A stretch of DNA of 64,000 bases from Oscillibacter valericigenes (GTDB lineage Bacteria; Bacillota; Clostridia; Oscillospirales; Oscillospiraceae): positions 1 to 64,000 of the forward strand of contig NZ_JAFBIV010000006.1 in the NCBI RefSeq assembly GCF_021531915.1, written 5' to 3'. Below, in pieces: positions 43,280 through 51,000 of this stretch; within the stretch, counting starts at the first letter, position 1; each line of letters opens with the position of its first letter. A program made the position numbers and the translations under genes. The notes beneath the pieces are model-generated. The model was given only the letters and a program-made list of their open reading frames with translations. It did no database searches and was not told where the DNA came from.

Positions 43280-45760
43280 ATGTCAAAACAGAAATGGAAT
43301 CTGAACACCATCTACATATCCGAGCGCTTGCAGGAAAGTCTGCGGCCCATCGCCCGCAGCGCTCTGACTGCGGTGATCGCGCCCATGGGCTACGGTAAGA
43401 CCACGGCGGTGAACTGGTATCTGGCAGAATACGCCAAGACGGAACCAGTCAAAATCATTCGGATCAGCGTATATTCCGACAACCTCGCCATCTTCTGGAA
43501 AAGTGTACAGGACGCCTTTGTCCGTGAGGGCTTTGATTTCCTGCGGGACTATGCCTGTCCCACGGATGCCGCGGGCGGCGGACTACTGGCGGACGATCTG
43601 TGCCGCGAGCTGGCGGGAGAAACACCCTGCTATCTGTTCATAGACGATTTTCACCTTCTGACCAACGAAAGCATTGCCCGTTTCCTCTGCACGCTGGCGG
43701 GGCGTCTGCCCGAAAATGTGCATCTGATCGTTGCCAGCCGTGACCGCTTTCTTCCGGCTGCGGAGGTCGTCAGGCTGGGGAACAGGGTCTATCAGATCGG
43801 TACGGAGCAGCTGCGGCTGAACCACACGGAGCTTTCCGTGTATGCCCGCCGCTGCGGAGCCGGCCTCTCCGACGCGCAGGTGGATTCCCTGCTCTATTCC
43901 AGTGAGGGCTGGTTTTCTGCTGTCTATCTGAATCTCCGGACGCTTTCCGAGTGTGGTGCGCTGCCAGACCGCAGCTCCGACATTTACGCCACCTTCACCG
44001 CCGCCATGATTGACCCACTGCCGAAAAAGCAGCGGGAGTTTCTGGCGGTCATGGGTCTTGCCGACGAATTCACTGTGGAGATGGCCCGTTTTGTCACCGG
44101 GGACGCCGACGCGGAAAAGCTGCTGGCGGTGCTGACCGCCCAGAACGCCTTCGTGACCTGCCTGCCGGACGGCGTGACCTATCGCTTTCACCACATGATG
44201 AAGGAGTGTGCCGAGCGCACCTTCCTGGCGCTGCCGAAAGAGAAGCAGGCGCACTGCCGTGAACGTTTCGGCGCATGGTATGAGGCGCATCAGCAGTACA
44301 TACAAGCCTTGACCGCCTATCGGAAAAGCGGGAATTACGACGCCCTGCTGCGTATCATACAAAAGGACGCGGGCATTCTGCTTTCCTCGCTGAACCCGCA
44401 GACGGTGCTTGACGATCTTGCGGCGTGTCCCGTTTCCACCCTGAAAGCGCATCCTCTGGCGCTCCTTGTGCTGATGCGCCGTATGTTCACATGGCGGCAG
44501 ATCCCGAAGATGCTGGAGCTGAAATCTCTCCTGTTGACTTCCATTGAGGAGCATCCGGAGCTGTCGGCAGAGGAACGCGGCAACCTGCTGGGCGAGTGCG
44601 ACCTGATCATGAGCTTCCTCTGCTACAACGACATCAGCGCCATGAGCCGTCTGCACCGCAGCGCCAGCAGCCAGATGTCCCGCCTTGCCATCAGCATCCA
44701 GAAAAGCGGCGGCTGGACCTTTGACTCGCCGTCCGTCCTGATGATGTTCTATCGCGCGCCCGGCGAGCTGCAGAGCGAGCTTGCGGAGATGGACGAGTGC
44801 ATGCCCCACTACTATAAGATCACCGATGGCCACGGACAGGGTGCGGAAACCATCATGCGGGCAGAGGCATCGTTCATGCAGGGCCGTTTCACGGACGCGC
44901 ACATCCAGCTAGAAAGCGCCTATGCCCAGATCGAGGGCAACGGGCAGGAGAACATGGCCCTGTGCTGTGATTTTCTGGCACGACGGCTCTCCCTGCATAT
45001 GGATATGGAACAGCGCGATTCCTTCGAGGAACGCCGTGAGGCGCTGCTGCGCAACCACAACGCCCAAGGGCTGAACATCTGGAGCGCCACCAGCGCCTAT
45101 TATCACGCTCTGCTGGGCGAAACGGATAAAATTCCTTCTGCTTTTGCGGAGCATCAGCTCTCCGCCATCCACTTCCTGGCGCCGGGCAAGCCCATGATAG
45201 ATCTGATCGAAAATCAGGTGTATCTGACACAGGGCGCTTACGCCAAGGTCATCGGCCGCAGCGAGGGCCAGCTGGCCGTGTGCGACGCCATGCACTACGC
45301 GTTGGTGGCGCTGCACGTCCGCATCCAGGCGGCCGCGGCATACGAGCTGCTGGGCAAACACCGGGAGGCCCGCGATCTGCTGGCCCGTGCCCTGGCCGAC
45401 GCAGAGCCGGACGGCTTCGTCATGCCCTTCGTGGAAAATTACCGCTATCTGAGGCCCCTGCTGGCCCAGGAAATACAGGGCGGCCTTGTGGGAAAGATCG
45501 TGGAACTGGGCGAAGCGGCAGAGCAGCGCAAAAGCAGCACCGGCCGGCCCAAGGCTTTCGCCGCCCTGACGGAGCGGGAATATGAGATTGTACTTCTGAT
45601 GGCGGAGTTTTTGACGAACCGGGAGATCGCGGGAAAGCTGTTTCTCTCCGAGGGCAGCGTCAAGCAGTACATCAACCAGATCTACTCCAAGCTGCAGATC
45701 GAGGGCGACGCCCGCAGCAAGAGAAAGCGGCTGCTGGCGCTTCTTTCGCAAAAGACCTAA
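43280..45760 (+). CDS. LuxR-family (MalT/LAL-type) transcriptional regulator
   Basis: 826 residues. An N-terminal STAND NTPase has Walker A APMGYGKTTAVNW and Walker B-like CYLFIDDFHLL. A helical, repeat-like middle (about 330-700) follows. A C-terminal LuxR HTH (about 760-826) contains LTEREYEIVLLMAEFLTNREIAGKLFLSEGSVKQYINQIYSKL. The large ATP-dependent activator layout is that of MalT. ATG 43280 has GGGGGTGA 6 nt upstream. It stands directly before the surface-protein genes and is the likely activator of them. Its last codons recur, decayed, at 50585. Confidence 0.9.
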   Translation: MSKQKWNLNTIYISERLQESLRPIARSALTAVIAPMGYGKTTAVNWYLAEYAKTEPVKIIRISVYSDNLAIFWKSVQDAFVREGFDFLRDYACPTDAAGGGLLADDLCRELAGETPCYLFIDDFHLLTNESIARFLCTLAGRLPENVHLIVASRDRFLPAAEVVRLGNRVYQIGTEQLRLNHTELSVYARRCGAGLSDAQVDSLLYSSEGWFSAVYLNLRTLSECGALPDRSSDIYATFTAAMIDPLPKKQREFLAVMGLADEFTVEMARFVTGDADAEKLLAVLTAQNAFVTCLPDGVTYRFHHMMKECAERTFLALPKEKQAHCRERFGAWYEAHQQYIQALTAYRKSGNYDALLRIIQKDAGILLSSLNPQTVLDDLAACPVSTLKAHPLALLVLMRRMFTWRQIPKMLELKSLLLTSIEEHPELSAEERGNLLGECDLIMSFLCYNDISAMSRLHRSASSQMSRLAISIQKSGGWTFDSPSVLMMFYRAPGELQSELAEMDECMPHYYKITDGHGQGAETIMRAEASFMQGRFTDAHIQLESAYAQIEGNGQENMALCCDFLARRLSLHMDMEQRDSFEERREALLRNHNAQGLNIWSATSAYYHALLGETDKIPSAFAEHQLSAIHFLAPGKPMIDLIENQVYLTQGAYAKVIGRSEGQLAVCDAMHYALVALHVRIQAAAAYELLGKHREARDLLARALADAEPDGFVMPFVENYRYLRPLLAQEIQGGLVGKIVELGEAAEQRKSSTGRPKAFAALTEREYEIVLLMAEFLTNREIAGKLFLSEGSVKQYINQIYSKLQIEGDARSKRKRLLALLSQKT

Positions 45761-45783
45761 CCTTTGGTTAATGTTCTTTTAAA

Positions 45784-45820
45784 AAAATCCACTGTACACT
45801 GGTTGTACAGTGGATTTTTT
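45784..45820 (+). terminator. Terminator after luxR (duplicated at 50665)
   Basis: AAAATCCACTGTACA (45784-45798), CTGGT loop, exact complement (45804-45818), TTTTTT tail. Confidence 0.85.
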
Positions 45821-45853
45821 GTCTTTGGAAAAGCCGGGAAAGGGGGTGCACAT

Positions 45854-46093
45854 TTGGGCCGAAGGTATCTTACCGCCGTCGCGCCGCTGCCGGACCACAT
45901 TTTGCAGGTGGATTTTGTGTCCGGGGCCCGTCTGCTGCTGGACATGAAGCCGTATCTGGACAAGATCCGGTTTCTCCCGCTGAATGACCCGGCGGTCTGG
46001 AACAGCGCCGTGACCAACGGCATCTTTGTCCGCTTCGGCAATGTGGAGATCAGCCACGACGAACTGCTCGCCATGGCGGAGCGGGAACACTGA
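45854..46093 (+). CDS. DUF2442 protein, copy A
   Basis: 79 residues. ILQVDFVSGARLLLDMKPYLDKIRFLPLNDPAVWNSAVTNGIFVRFGNVEISHDELLAMA is the DUF2442 pattern (small alpha-beta protein of unknown function, often in toxin-antitoxin-like or mobile contexts). Start TTG 45854 lies 8 nt after AAAGGGGG. It stands 26 nt before a giant secreted SLH protein and behind the luxR terminator. A ~92% identical copy occupies the same place in the second unit at 50735. Confidence 0.8.
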   Translation: MGRRYLTAVAPLPDHILQVDFVSGARLLLDMKPYLDKIRFLPLNDPAVWNSAVTNGIFVRFGNVEISHDELLAMAEREH

Positions 46094-46119
46094 CTACAAG
46101 AAGAAATGGAGGAAACCAC

Positions 46120-49100
46120 ATGAAACAACATCGAACCCTGCGGCGGGGACTCAGCATCCTGCTTTCCCTGGTACTGTGCCTGAGTCTGCTGCCTGCGGTG
46201 ACATTGACGGTAGCAGCGGCTGATGATCACACGCACTGCATCTGCGGCAGCAAAGTGACGGACTGCGGCCATGATGGGGAAGACGTCGAATGGACGGCGT
46301 GGGTAGAAAGTGACTCTTTGCCCAATACTGTTGGGCACTACTACCTGACGAAGGATGTGACGCTGACAGAAACCTGGAAGCCTAAGAATAATACTTACCT
46401 CTGTCTGAACGGCAAAACCATCACGGCCAACTTTGAAGGCTCTGTCATCACGATTTCGAGCTGGACGGACTTTTACCTGACGGACTGCGCAGATGCGGCT
46501 AATCCTGGCGTTGTGACCCATGGAGTGAAAGGGGACGGAACCAAGTACGCCGGCCGCGGCGTAGAAATAGAGAGTAACGAGTATGCAGGAACCTTCCATA
46601 TGTACGGTGGCTCCATCAGCGGCAATATCATCACGGGCGAATCAAACCAGCAGGGCGCCGGTGTGATGGTTGGGTACCAAGGCTCATTCCGGATGTACGG
46701 TGGCGTCATCTGTGACAACAAAGCTGTCTGTACCGCCGATTCCGGCTCGGCGCAGGGCGGCGGCGTGTATTCGGCCTACAAATTCTATATGTACGGCGGC
46801 AAGATCACCGGCAACGATGTCTCAGCCGATAACCCTCAGGGCGGCGGCGTGTTTGTCAGCGGGCCGGCCTCTATGGGCGGAACACCTGTGATCAAGGGAA
46901 ATACCGCAACCGTGACGGGCCAACCGAGCAAACCCAATAACTATCTGGTATCTAATTATAGTGGCCAAGATAGCGGACTCAATATCAGATCAAGTTTGAA
47001 GGATGGTGCGTATATCGGTATCAACAGGAATTCAGATTCCGAAGAGGACTTCGCAAGAGGCAATGGGTACACCATTAATGATTCTGACGCCGGCAAATTC
47101 ATTCCCGATGACAGCAATTATGTGATTGTGATGGGGAATTATAACTACGGTTCCCTCAAGCTGCTCGAGCGCAGCGCGGCAAATGTCGCTTCCGTGACCA
47201 TCGGCAGCGAAACGACCGGGTATATAGATCTGCAGAAGGCCATCCAGGCAGTGATTGACAGCTCCGAAAAGACCGGCACGGTCAAGTTGCTGAAAGATGT
47301 GATGCTGGCTAACAGCATCACGCTTGAGCAAGGTGTGGATATCACCCTGGACATGAATGGACATAACCTCATCGCCATGAAAGTGAACGCCGATAGTTTC
47401 ATCACCATTGACCAAAGCAAGCTGAACATCACGGGCAAAGGTACGATAGAAACGAGCTCAACTTATAACAAGAGAGTTAATAATACGATACATGTGAAGG
47501 ACGGCTCGGCCTGCACCGTAGGCAAAGATATCTCCATCTCGAACAATCCTGCCAGGGTACTATACATGTCCGGAGATTCGGAATGCACCGTCAGCGGCTC
47601 GCTGAAAGCTAGAACCGTTGCCATTGAGATCCGTGCCGGCAAGCTGACCATCGATGATCCGGCAGTACTCGAAGCGTATGGAAATTACAATGCCCCCACG
47701 GAAAACGGTGGAGGAGATAATATTAATTTGGGCTGCATTGCCCTGGCCGTCTCCCCGCTTGAGAGCGACCTGCCCATCACCGTGAATATCAAGGGCGGTA
47801 CATTCATCGCAAAAAATATCTTTATGCAGGACAAAGCCGGAAATTCGCTCTATGAGGTGGATCTCTGTCATTCGGAGAATCCGTCCAAGAACGTGAGCAT
47901 CAATATCAGCGGCGGCGAGTTCCAACAGCCTGTGCAGTCGCTGAACGACAAGCTGACCCTCTCCGGCGGCAGCTTCGCCAAGCTTACAGCCAGTGAAACT
48001 CTTAGTGCGCTGCTGGCAAAGGACTATGGGTTCAAGTCCATTGACGGAAATAATATCACATTGACCGAGGGGCAGAAGGAAGTCGAAAATGTAACAGTGG
48101 ACAAACTATACACCGTCAGCTTCGACGCCAACGGCGGTAGCGGTAGCATGGATGTTGAGACCGCTGTTTCCGGTAACTACACTTTGCCTGAATGTGGCTT
48201 CGATGCACCTCAGGGTCTGCAGTTCGTTGGCTGGGCAACCAGTAAAAGTGGCGAAGTAATTTCAGACACTACCATCACTGTGACCGAGGACACCACCCTG
48301 TACGCGATATGGGGCATCAATTACGGTGTCACTGTCAACGGCGTGAAAGTCACCAGTCTCAATAAAGATAATGTGCTTGGCAACGACAAGGTTCAGTATG
48401 ACCCGGCTACCAAGACCCTCTCTTTGAAAAACTTTGTGGCCGGAGATCTCACCGTCGCCGGCGATGGTGAGACGATTGTCAACATCAGTGATAATTTGGG
48501 TGCGCCCGCTGTCGGCGAACTGACGGTCACCGACGCGAAGGATGTTGTGGTTACTTCCAACTCCGGCGCTCCGGCCATCTATGGCGAAGCGGATATCTCC
48601 TGCACCGGCAAGGTGACCATCACCAACAGCAAAGGCATGGCTGTTAGTGCCCCGCTGACTGTAACCAATGCACAAAATGTCACCGTTGAAGGGTACGGTG
48701 GTCAGGCGATCGCCGGAATAACGGACATCACCTGCACCGGCAATGTAACCATCACCAACAGCAAAGGCATGGCTGTTAGTGCCCCGCTGACTGTGAACAG
48801 TGCAAAGGATGTCACGATCACTGCAAACACCAGTACCGCTCCGGCCATTGCCGGCAAAGCGGATATCACCTGCTCCGGTGACGTGAAGATCACCAACAGC
48901 ACCGGTATAGCTGTGAACAGTGGACTGACCGTCAAGAGCGCAAAGGATGTCACCGTTACCGCGAATACCGCTTCCCCGGCCATTGCCGGCGCTGCGGATA
49001 TCACCTGCTCCGGCAAGGTGGATATTACCAACAGCACCGGTATGGCTGTGAGCGATGGGCTGACTGTCAAGAGTGCAAAGGATGTTATCGTTACCGCGAA

Positions 49101-50451
49101 TACCGAGAATACCGAGAACACCGATTACCCGGCCATTGGCGGCACTGTGGATATCACCTGCACCGGCAAGGTGGATATCACCAACAAAGCCGGTATGGCT
49201 GTGAGCGGTGCGCTGACTGTCAAGAACGCAAAGGATGTCACCGTTACCGCGAATACCGCTTCCCCGGCCATTGCCGGCGCTGCGGATATCACCTGCTCCG
49301 GCGATGTGACCATCTCCAACACCGGCGGCGGTAAGGCTGTGCAAGGTACCCTCACATACAAGAACGCCGGCAACGTCCACAGCTGCACCGTGGAAGCCGG
49401 CCTCGACCTGGACAACCTGAGTCATATCACGGATGTGGCAGTGGGCGAGACCTTTACCGATACCCTTGCGTATTCTGCGGTGAAGATCACAGTGCCTCAT
49501 ACTGCCGACGAATGGAAGAGCAGCAGCACCCAGCACTGGCAGGTCTGCACCGTTTGCGAAGAGGAGTTTAACCGGGCAGACCACACATTCAGCGGCAGCA
49601 CCTGCACCGTGTGCGGCTATACCAAGTCTTCCGGCGGCGGCAGCAGTTCCTCCGGCGGCAGCAGCTCCGCGCCCACTTACGCCCCCACGGTGACCCAGCC
49701 CGAAAACGGCACCGTGACCGTCAGCCCCAAGGCCCCCAAGAAGGGCGACACCGTCACCATCACGCCCAAGCCCGAGGATGGCTATACGGTGGAGCAGATC
49801 CTTGTCACAGACAAGAACGGCGACCCTGTGGAAGTCATCAACAACGGCGACGGTACCTTCAGCTTCACCCAGCCCGCGGGCAAGGTGACGGTCAAGGCCA
49901 CCTTCATGGAGGATAACTCCATGCTGAACTTCTTCGTGGACGTCCCCGCCGGCGCTTACTACTACGACGCGGTGCTGTGGGCCGCGGAGAACGACATCAC
50001 CGGCGGCGTGGATGATACCCACTTCGCCCCCAACGCCCCCTGCACCCGGGCCCAGATCGTCACTTTCCTGTGGCGCACGGCCGGTTCCCCGGAGCCCAAG
50101 AGCCTGAGCAGCTTCGCGGATGTGTCCGCGGACAGCTACTACGCCAAGGCGGTGGCCTGGGCCGTTGAAAACGGCATCACCACCGGCACCGGCGACGGCA
50201 CTACCTTCAGCCCCAACGCCCCCTGCACCCGGGCCCAGGCCATGACCTTCCTGTGGCGCAGCCAGAAGTCTCCCGCCGCCGGTACGGCCAATCCCTTCAC
50301 CGACGTGGCGGCTGACATCTACTGCGCCGACGCGGTCCAGTGGGCCGTGGAGAACGGCATCACCGGCGGCACTACCGCCACCACCTTCAGCCCCAACGCC
50401 TCCTGCACCCGCGCCCAGATCGTGACCTTCCTGTACCGCTGCCTGGGCTGA
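46120..50451 (+). CDS. Giant secreted SLH-domain surface protein with beta-helix-like and repeat regions
   Basis: 1443 residues. The Sec signal peptide (MKQHRTLRRGLSILLSLVLC...LTVAAA) is at 1-34. Gly-rich beta-helix-like segments (FHMYGGSISGN, FRMYGGVICDN, FYMYGGKITGN) lie at about 150-250. An InlB-B/Flg_new-type repeat (YTVSFDANGGSGSM...TTLYAIW) is at about 665-730. Six tandem 44-50-residue repeats beginning DITCxGxVxITN span about 824-1085. A Cys-rich CTVCEEEF...CTVCGYTKSSGGG linker, a YTVEQI domain and three SLH domains (about 1268-1443) follow. SLH domains bind wall polymer, so the rest is displayed. The signal peptide and C-terminal third are nearly the same as in the 51001 protein. Confidence 0.9.
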   Translation: MKQHRTLRRGLSILLSLVLCLSLLPAVTLTVAAADDHTHCICGSKVTDCGHDGEDVEWTAWVESDSLPNTVGHYYLTKDVTLTETWKPKNNTYLCLNGKTITANFEGSVITISSWTDFYLTDCADAANPGVVTHGVKGDGTKYAGRGVEIESNEYAGTFHMYGGSISGNIITGESNQQGAGVMVGYQGSFRMYGGVICDNKAVCTADSGSAQGGGVYSAYKFYMYGGKITGNDVSADNPQGGGVFVSGPASMGGTPVIKGNTATVTGQPSKPNNYLVSNYSGQDSGLNIRSSLKDGAYIGINRNSDSEEDFARGNGYTINDSDAGKFIPDDSNYVIVMGNYNYGSLKLLERSAANVASVTIGSETTGYIDLQKAIQAVIDSSEKTGTVKLLKDVMLANSITLEQGVDITLDMNGHNLIAMKVNADSFITIDQSKLNITGKGTIETSSTYNKRVNNTIHVKDGSACTVGKDISISNNPARVLYMSGDSECTVSGSLKARTVAIEIRAGKLTIDDPAVLEAYGNYNAPTENGGGDNINLGCIALAVSPLESDLPITVNIKGGTFIAKNIFMQDKAGNSLYEVDLCHSENPSKNVSINISGGEFQQPVQSLNDKLTLSGGSFAKLTASETLSALLAKDYGFKSIDGNNITLTEGQKEVENVTVDKLYTVSFDANGGSGSMDVETAVSGNYTLPECGFDAPQGLQFVGWATSKSGEVISDTTITVTEDTTLYAIWGINYGVTVNGVKVTSLNKDNVLGNDKVQYDPATKTLSLKNFVAGDLTVAGDGETIVNISDNLGAPAVGELTVTDAKDVVVTSNSGAPAIYGEADISCTGKVTITNSKGMAVSAPLTVTNAQNVTVEGYGGQAIAGITDITCTGNVTITNSKGMAVSAPLTVNSAKDVTITANTSTAPAIAGKADITCSGDVKITNSTGIAVNSGLTVKSAKDVTVTANTASPAIAGAADITCSGKVDITNSTGMAVSDGLTVKSAKDVIVTANTENTENTDYPAIGGTVDITCTGKVDITNKAGMAVSGALTVKNAKDVTVTANTASPAIAGAADITCSGDVTISNTGGGKAVQGTLTYKNAGNVHSCTVEAGLDLDNLSHITDVAVGETFTDTLAYSAVKITVPHTADEWKSSSTQHWQVCTVCEEEFNRADHTFSGSTCTVCGYTKSSGGGSSSSGGSSSAPTYAPTVTQPENGTVTVSPKAPKKGDTVTITPKPEDGYTVEQILVTDKNGDPVEVINNGDGTFSFTQPAGKVTVKATFMEDNSMLNFFVDVPAGAYYYDAVLWAAENDITGGVDDTHFAPNAPCTRAQIVTFLWRTAGSPEPKSLSSFADVSADSYYAKAVAWAVENGITTGTGDGTTFSPNAPCTRAQAMTFLWRSQKSPAAGTANPFTDVAADIYCADAVQWAVENGITGGTTATTFSPNASCTRAQIVTFLYRCLG

Positions 50452-50512
50452 CAGAAATACGGCCTGACGGCGCGAAGCCGCGGGACAGACTGAAAACGAA
50501 TAAACCCATTGG

Positions 50513-50543
50513 AGCGGGGCGGTTCTTGCCGCCCCGCTCTTTC
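50513..50543 (+). terminator. Terminator of the first SLH gene
   Basis: AGCGGGGCGG (50513-50522), 6-nt loop, CCGCCCCGCT (50529-50538), then CTTT. Confidence 0.75.
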
Positions 50544-50584
50544 GGCGAGTTTCCGTCTCCGGCAGAATCGGGACAGCCGGCGGA

Positions 50585-50641
50585 GGCCCCGCCCGCAGCA
50601 AAAGAGCGCGACTGTTGGCACTCCTTTCGCAAAATACCTAA
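50585..50641 (+). pseudogene. Remnant of a second luxR gene (last ~18 codons)
   Basis: Translates as GPARSKRARLLALLSQNT then stop. The end of the intact regulator is GDARSKRKRLLALLSQKT, so 15 of 18 residues are shared. Spacing to the terminator hairpin and DUF2442 gene is preserved. It shows that the duplicated unit once included luxR. Confidence 0.8.
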
Positions 50642-50664
50642 CGTTTGGTTAATGTTTTTTTCTT

Positions 50665-50701
50665 AAAATCCACTGTACACTGGTTGTACAGTGGATTTTT
50701 T
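50665..50701 (+). terminator. Terminator hairpin, second copy
   Basis: AAAATCCACTGTACA (50665-50679) and complement (50685-50699), identical stem and loop to 45784-45818. Confidence 0.85.
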
Positions 50702-50734
50702 GTCTTTGGAAAAGCCGGGAAAGGGGGTACACAT

Positions 50735-50974
50735 TTGAGCCGAAGGTATCTTACAGCCGGCGCGCCGCTGCCGAACCACATTTTGCAGGTGGATTTTGTG
50801 TCCGGGGCCCGTCTGCTGCTGGACATGAAGCCGTATCTGGATAAGATTCGGTTTCTCCCGCTGAATGACCCGGCGGTCTGGAACAGCGCCGTGACGGGCG
50901 GCATCTTTGTCCGCTTCGGCAATGTGGAGATCAGCCACGACGAACTGCTCGCCATGGCGGAGCGGGAACACTGA
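50735..50974 (+). CDS. DUF2442 protein, copy B
   Basis: 79 residues, TTG start behind AAAGGGGGTACACAT. It differs from copy A at only a handful of positions (SRRYLTAGAPLPNHI against GRRYLTAVAPLPDHI; TGG against TNG). It lies 26 nt before the second SLH gene, the same spacing as copy A. Retention of an intact frame in both units while the second luxR decayed suggests the DUF2442-SLH pairing matters. Confidence 0.8.
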   Translation: MSRRYLTAGAPLPNHILQVDFVSGARLLLDMKPYLDKIRFLPLNDPAVWNSAVTGGIFVRFGNVEISHDELLAMAEREH

Positions 50975-51000
50975 ATTCAAGAAGAAATGGAGGAAACCAC

